DNA of 64,000 nt from assembly GCA_030272585.1 (NCBI GenBank), contig BSYQ01000001.1:4030001-4094000 (forward strand), given 5' to 3'. The notes under the pieces are model-generated. The model was not told the origin of the DNA. It searched no databases and was given only the letters and a program-made list of their open reading frames with translations. This DNA is from Bryopsis sp. KO-2023 (Eukaryota > Chlorophyta > Ulvophyceae > Bryopsidales > Bryopsidaceae). Shown one piece after another: positions 60,101 through 64,000 of this stretch. The first letter of the stretch is position 1, and each line of letters opens with the position of its first letter. The translations under genes and the position numbers were made by a program.

Positions 60101-63100
60101 CGTGACCTGGGGGAGGGTTACCGCAAGAACACAGCAACAATAGTCAGTTAGATTTTCTTGAGCCATCATGGTTGCCTGTGAAAAATGTATATGTACACAT
60201 ATCAAAAAAAGAAAAAATAATGAAAAAACTACAACTAAATAGATGCATGTATGTGCATCACCCAGGAAAAAATAGACTGAAAATAGGCTGTAATATGGGT
60301 TGAAAAGATTCCCACTCTCAAAACTGACCTGGAACTCGACCATCCCGGCAGATCCATCAAGGTGCAAGTTGGTGCCCGGAGCAACTTCCAAGCCATGGAA
60401 GGTCACATCGATCTCCAGCTCGGAATCCCCCAAATTCGACCAGTACTGCGACACCGCCACTTCCATCATCTTGCCACCCAACACTTTGAACGCTATGTTC
60501 TTCATTCCATTGCTGGGCATCTGCACATAGCCATTCCATGTGTGGGTGTCGTATCGCTGCCCCATGACCAACTGCTTGATCTCCGAGGAAAACACTTTGG
60601 TTCCGGTGTGTTGCCCTGCTCGCATTGTGACTTCTGCCCAGGTAGCCCCAGTTGGAACCGAGATGAATCTGCGCAGTTCCTTTCCTGGGGAAAAGGATGT
60701 CTTCCCCAAGCTGAAGAAGCAAGTGTCGGTTGGGCCAGTCCCATTCGTGCTCGGAGGTGCCTGGCCGTAATACAAAAGAAAAAAAGACAGCGTCAAAAGC
60801 TAATACGGGAAAACAAAGAGTTGATGTGGAACAAGCCAGCGATCGATGGATGTTTAAGGCTTACCTCCCCTGGCACAACCACAGTCACAGGCACCCTGAA
60901 CAAGGGTCCTCTCCATGGAGCAGCAACATCCGATCCCTGAACCTCCGCGTAATGGACGCCTTCCTTCAGGCCAGTCGGGTCGACCTTCACTTCGAACGCA
61001 CGGCCATTGTGTGGCAAAAGCAAAGCTTCCGGGCAGCTCAGCCAGGGCTGGGTACTCTTCAAACTCAGTCGATCTTCGATCGCAAGCTTTTCATCCCTGA
61101 CATCTGCATCCTGTTCCATATGAACGCATACACCCCAGCGATGACCAAATGCGACGCACATAGATTTCTACAGAGAGGGACAATGTGAAATTTGCATACC
61201 TCGTGGAGTCGTGGTTTGACGGTGGCCATCCAAGTGAGGGGTCTCAAGACATCTGCAGGTTCCCGCATGTAGATTCCGCGCATCGACACACCTCCATCCG
61301 ATCTTTGCACACGCACCTCATACCTCACATCTGGGAAATCCACCTCACCAGATTTCTCCAAATACTGCCATGCTTTGTCCACCTGCATAAACAGTTCCTC
61401 AACAAATGCATAACCACCATAGATTCCCTCCTTTTTCTTCCCATCGCTGTTTTTCTTGTTCCATCACCAGCAAAATGCACAGCTGCTGAATTACAACATT
61501 GATGCAGAAGAGAAAACCACACCTGCAACAATCCTCGGCCATGAGTGAGTTCAACTGGCAGGTCACCGGTGTCGACGACCTGAGCTGTATTCTCAACGGC
61601 TCTCCGAATGCGGTTGGACGTGATGGCACCACCAGTAGCTTTCAGGCCCGAAAGGAGGAGCGCAATTCCTCCACAAGCATTCGGCGACGCCATGGAGGTT
61701 CCATTTGCCAGTTGCCTGCACTGCTGCGTCCATTGGGGGACGACCGAAATTGCTCCTCCTGAGGATATATTCAGTTGATCGAAAATCGATTTTTTTTTCT
61801 GTATTTAGGTTTCCTACAAATTTGCCCAATTCCACACCATTTGGTTGCTTGTCCACAGCAGCAACCAGCACGTGGTTTCTTGAGTACATGAAAAAAGTTT
61901 CACAGGGATATGGTATTTTCAATGGTGAAAGCCTGTGGTGCCCGTACACACACCTGGTGCACTAATGTCCACCCCTGTTGCTCCATCGATGGAAGGCCCT
62001 CTCGATGTGAAAGTGTATTGCTGTCCTTCATCCAGCTCCTCCCTCATCGAATGGCCGGCGGCAGCAAAGCCGGGACTGACATAAGCTCCAACAGTGATGG
62101 GGTGCTCCGCCACACCTAACCATCCCAAGCACACTCTCTCTCAAACTTGAGAAAATGTAACACCCTTTCCACAGGAAATCCCTCACCACATCAATTCATC
62201 GAATTCAAGGATAAGAATTATGAGTTCGCAGGAATCAAAAGGGCCGCCGATATCATTTTCACCCTCTGTCATCATGGACCTTTTTTTTGGCGCTTTCTTG
62301 GGGGAAGCTGTATTTTTTTGAGAATACCGTCCGTAGATGGTCGGCTGTGAAGCATGTGGCACTCACCAGGTCCTCCAAGGGTTGTCATCCCAGGACCAGA
62401 GTTTCCAGCAGAAGCAACAAACACGATGTTGTGCTTGTTGGTCAAATCCTTCAGTAGCTCGATGAATCGGCCTCCGTTCGGAATCGCAATGCACTCTCCG
62501 TAGCTCATGTTGCACAAATCCACTTTGTGCTCCAGAGCAGCCACAATCGCCCTGGTCATCCCTGGACCTGTCTCGATGCTCCCCAAGCGGGTGTCACCGA
62601 TTTTGCAAGATATGATTTGACACCCTGAATCCCCCCACAAAAAAGAAAAAGAAAAAGAAAACATCATTCAAATCCGTATTCTTCACCCCCCCAAAAAAAA
62701 ATTCACTATTCAAACGCAATTTCTTCTTCAACCCCTCCAAAAAACAAAAACACACAACAAACAGAAATGAAAGCGAGGAGCTGTGTGGGGATTTGTCTGC
62801 ATACCGGGGGCGATTCCGTTTAGCTCTGGATTGTCAGGGTGGTTGGCACCCACGATGCCAGCTACGTGGGTCCCATGCATGATGATGTCCACCACGATGC
62901 ACAACACATTTCCCTCTTCATAAATGTTGCAAGCGAAATTGCACGCATCGATGGCACTGAAGGTGCCGTATTTTCGCTCGTCTCTGAAGTTCGTCAAAGG
63001 AACGAAGTCTGCCAAAAGCCCCTCCGCGGAATCGGGCTCGTACATGTCCGAAGTGTCAAGTGCAGCCCTCCACTTGTCCCCATCATGCCACACCACGCAG

Positions 63101-63929
63101 TCAATAATTGGTCCTGCGTGGAGCACATGGAAATAAATGAGATGTCTGGATTAAAATTCTGACACATTTCGCTCTAGAATGTAACAAGCGCCATCTCCTC
63201 CACTAGCTACTCAAAAAGAATAAAAACAGGTGCATGGCCGTTTGCCAACTTTTGAAAGCCAGAAAGAAATAAACAACATACCGACATCATTCAGCTTTTC
63301 CATCATGGACAAGAGCAGCTTGACTCTGGATTCGAGCTCGCCCCTCTCCTTCTTTTTGTCATCATCGCCAGAAACATCGGGATTCGCGGTGTCGAATTTT
63401 GCCAAAGCGGCGGAAGCTTCCGCCACCGCTGCCCTCTGCTTCTCCTGGAAGCTCTTCAGACGGTGAGATTTTAGCCGGGGAACGAGCCCCGAGCACACGA
63501 GTTCGAAAACATGTTTCGATCCGATGTGCCATTTCCCTGTGCCAAAAATAGAATGCAGAATTAAGAATCACTGCCTTTAGCAAGTCCCTTTTGGGCCATC
63601 ATCGGGATAATTACTAAAACTTGCCCTGCTCCTCTGTTCAGTGAATCGACCTATCAACAGCAGATGATGATCAATCGCACTTGAAAATCATAAGAAAGAG
63701 ATTGAGAGGGAGCATGCAATGCTTTCTGATCCTATTGATGTGCTCAAACGTTAGGGAAAGAAAGAGTTTTGCATAGCATAGAAAACACTGCACCTGAGGG
63801 ATTCTTCCACTCTGAGTTCACTTTCAATTTTCGACCAGTGAGTCCGGTCAAGCATCCATCTTCATCGAGCTCCACCACTTTGGATGTGTCTACATCCCCA
63901 GATCCGGTGCCATCAAGCACATCAATGAT
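57155..63929 (-). CDS. TPP2: Tripeptidyl peptidase II (5' end outside window)
   Basis: Giant subtilisin-like serine peptidase that removes tripeptides downstream of the proteasome. Fifteen exons: 63794-63929, 63282-63536, 62805-63113, 62367-62624, 61954-62115, 61523-61758, 61200-61382, 60865-61167, 60329-60760, 59888-60175, 59066-59414, 58587-58786, 58004-58244, 57629-57833, 57155-57338. Catalytic His in MHGTHVAGIVGANHP, oxyanion Asn in VASAGNSGPG, nucleophile Ser in NGTSMASPNACGG. The catalytic Asp region lies beyond the right edge. TPP2-specific parts follow: GATWAEVTMRAG, WNGYVQMPSNGMKN, KKGDYTIKAMIRHEKPEF, AKPSSNNDNSDKAEEKD, VVSAIDQTELAVFLARK and the C-terminal LGWHHWE...NFPPDFQLF, which fits the animal and plant family end. 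It looks intact. Confidence 0.93.
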
Positions 63930-64000
63930 CTGCATGAATCATATCAGGTAAAGCTTAGCAACCACACTATATCTCATCGTTCGATCGGATTTGTTTCTTG

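Overview
Nuclear DNA of a eukaryote with many short GT-AG introns. Most genes had to be read across splice junctions, because single open frames cover only pieces of them. Several families point to the green plant lineage: a VTC2-type GDP-L-galactose phosphorylase, a SUVH-type SRA+SET histone methyltransferase, a plant-like topoisomerase 3-alpha with an RG-rich GRF tail, a UBL+BAG co-chaperone and a plant-style PPPDE protein. A green alga, possibly an early streptophyte, is my best guess. That is inference from family content, not a species call. Exon limits below are my own reading of splice consensus plus reading-frame continuity.

Layout. 1-2.1 kb (+): 3' half of TOP3A. 2.4-2.55 kb (-): broken fragment of a FAM192A/NIP30-like gene. 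3.5-5.6 kb (-): VTC2-like enzyme. 7.8-10.3 kb (+): single-pass membrane protein with an ATG8-interaction-like motif. 11.5-13.4 kb (-): acidic coiled-coil protein. 15.4-16.4 kb (+): the FAM192A/NIP30-like gene, followed by a second partial copy of its own exon/intron. 16.8-23.0 kb (-): 19-exon SUVH-like methyltransferase of about 1,090 residues. 24.9-26.5 kb (-): BAG co-chaperone, divergent from a PPPDE/deSI gene at 27.1-29.1 kb (+). 30.4-32.5 kb (+): intronless LRR membrane protein. 34.0-37.6 kb (+): secreted choice-of-anchor-I / alkaline-phosphatase-like protein. 38.4-39.7 kb (+): orphan four-TM protein. 40.7-43.8 kb: complete CACTA-type DNA transposon carrying an SNM1-like gene fragment. 44.0-44.9 kb (-): Nudix hydrolase. 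46.9-55.3 kb (-): P4-ATPase flippase. 57.2-64.0 kb (-): tripeptidyl peptidase II, with its N-terminus beyond the window.

These are mostly unrelated housekeeping genes (DNA topology, chromatin silencing, ascorbate synthesis, protein turnover, lipid asymmetry), not an operon-like system. The least ordinary items are: the CACTA element with intact CACTA termini, 3-bp target duplication, mirrored subterminal arrays and captured repair-nuclease sequence; a perfect 46-bp tandem duplication that doubles a 3' splice site in the phosphatase-like gene; the scattered partial copies of the FAM192A-like gene; and the long, micro-exon-rich SUVH protein with an AT-hook between SRA and pre-SET and an apparently reduced pre-SET zinc cluster.
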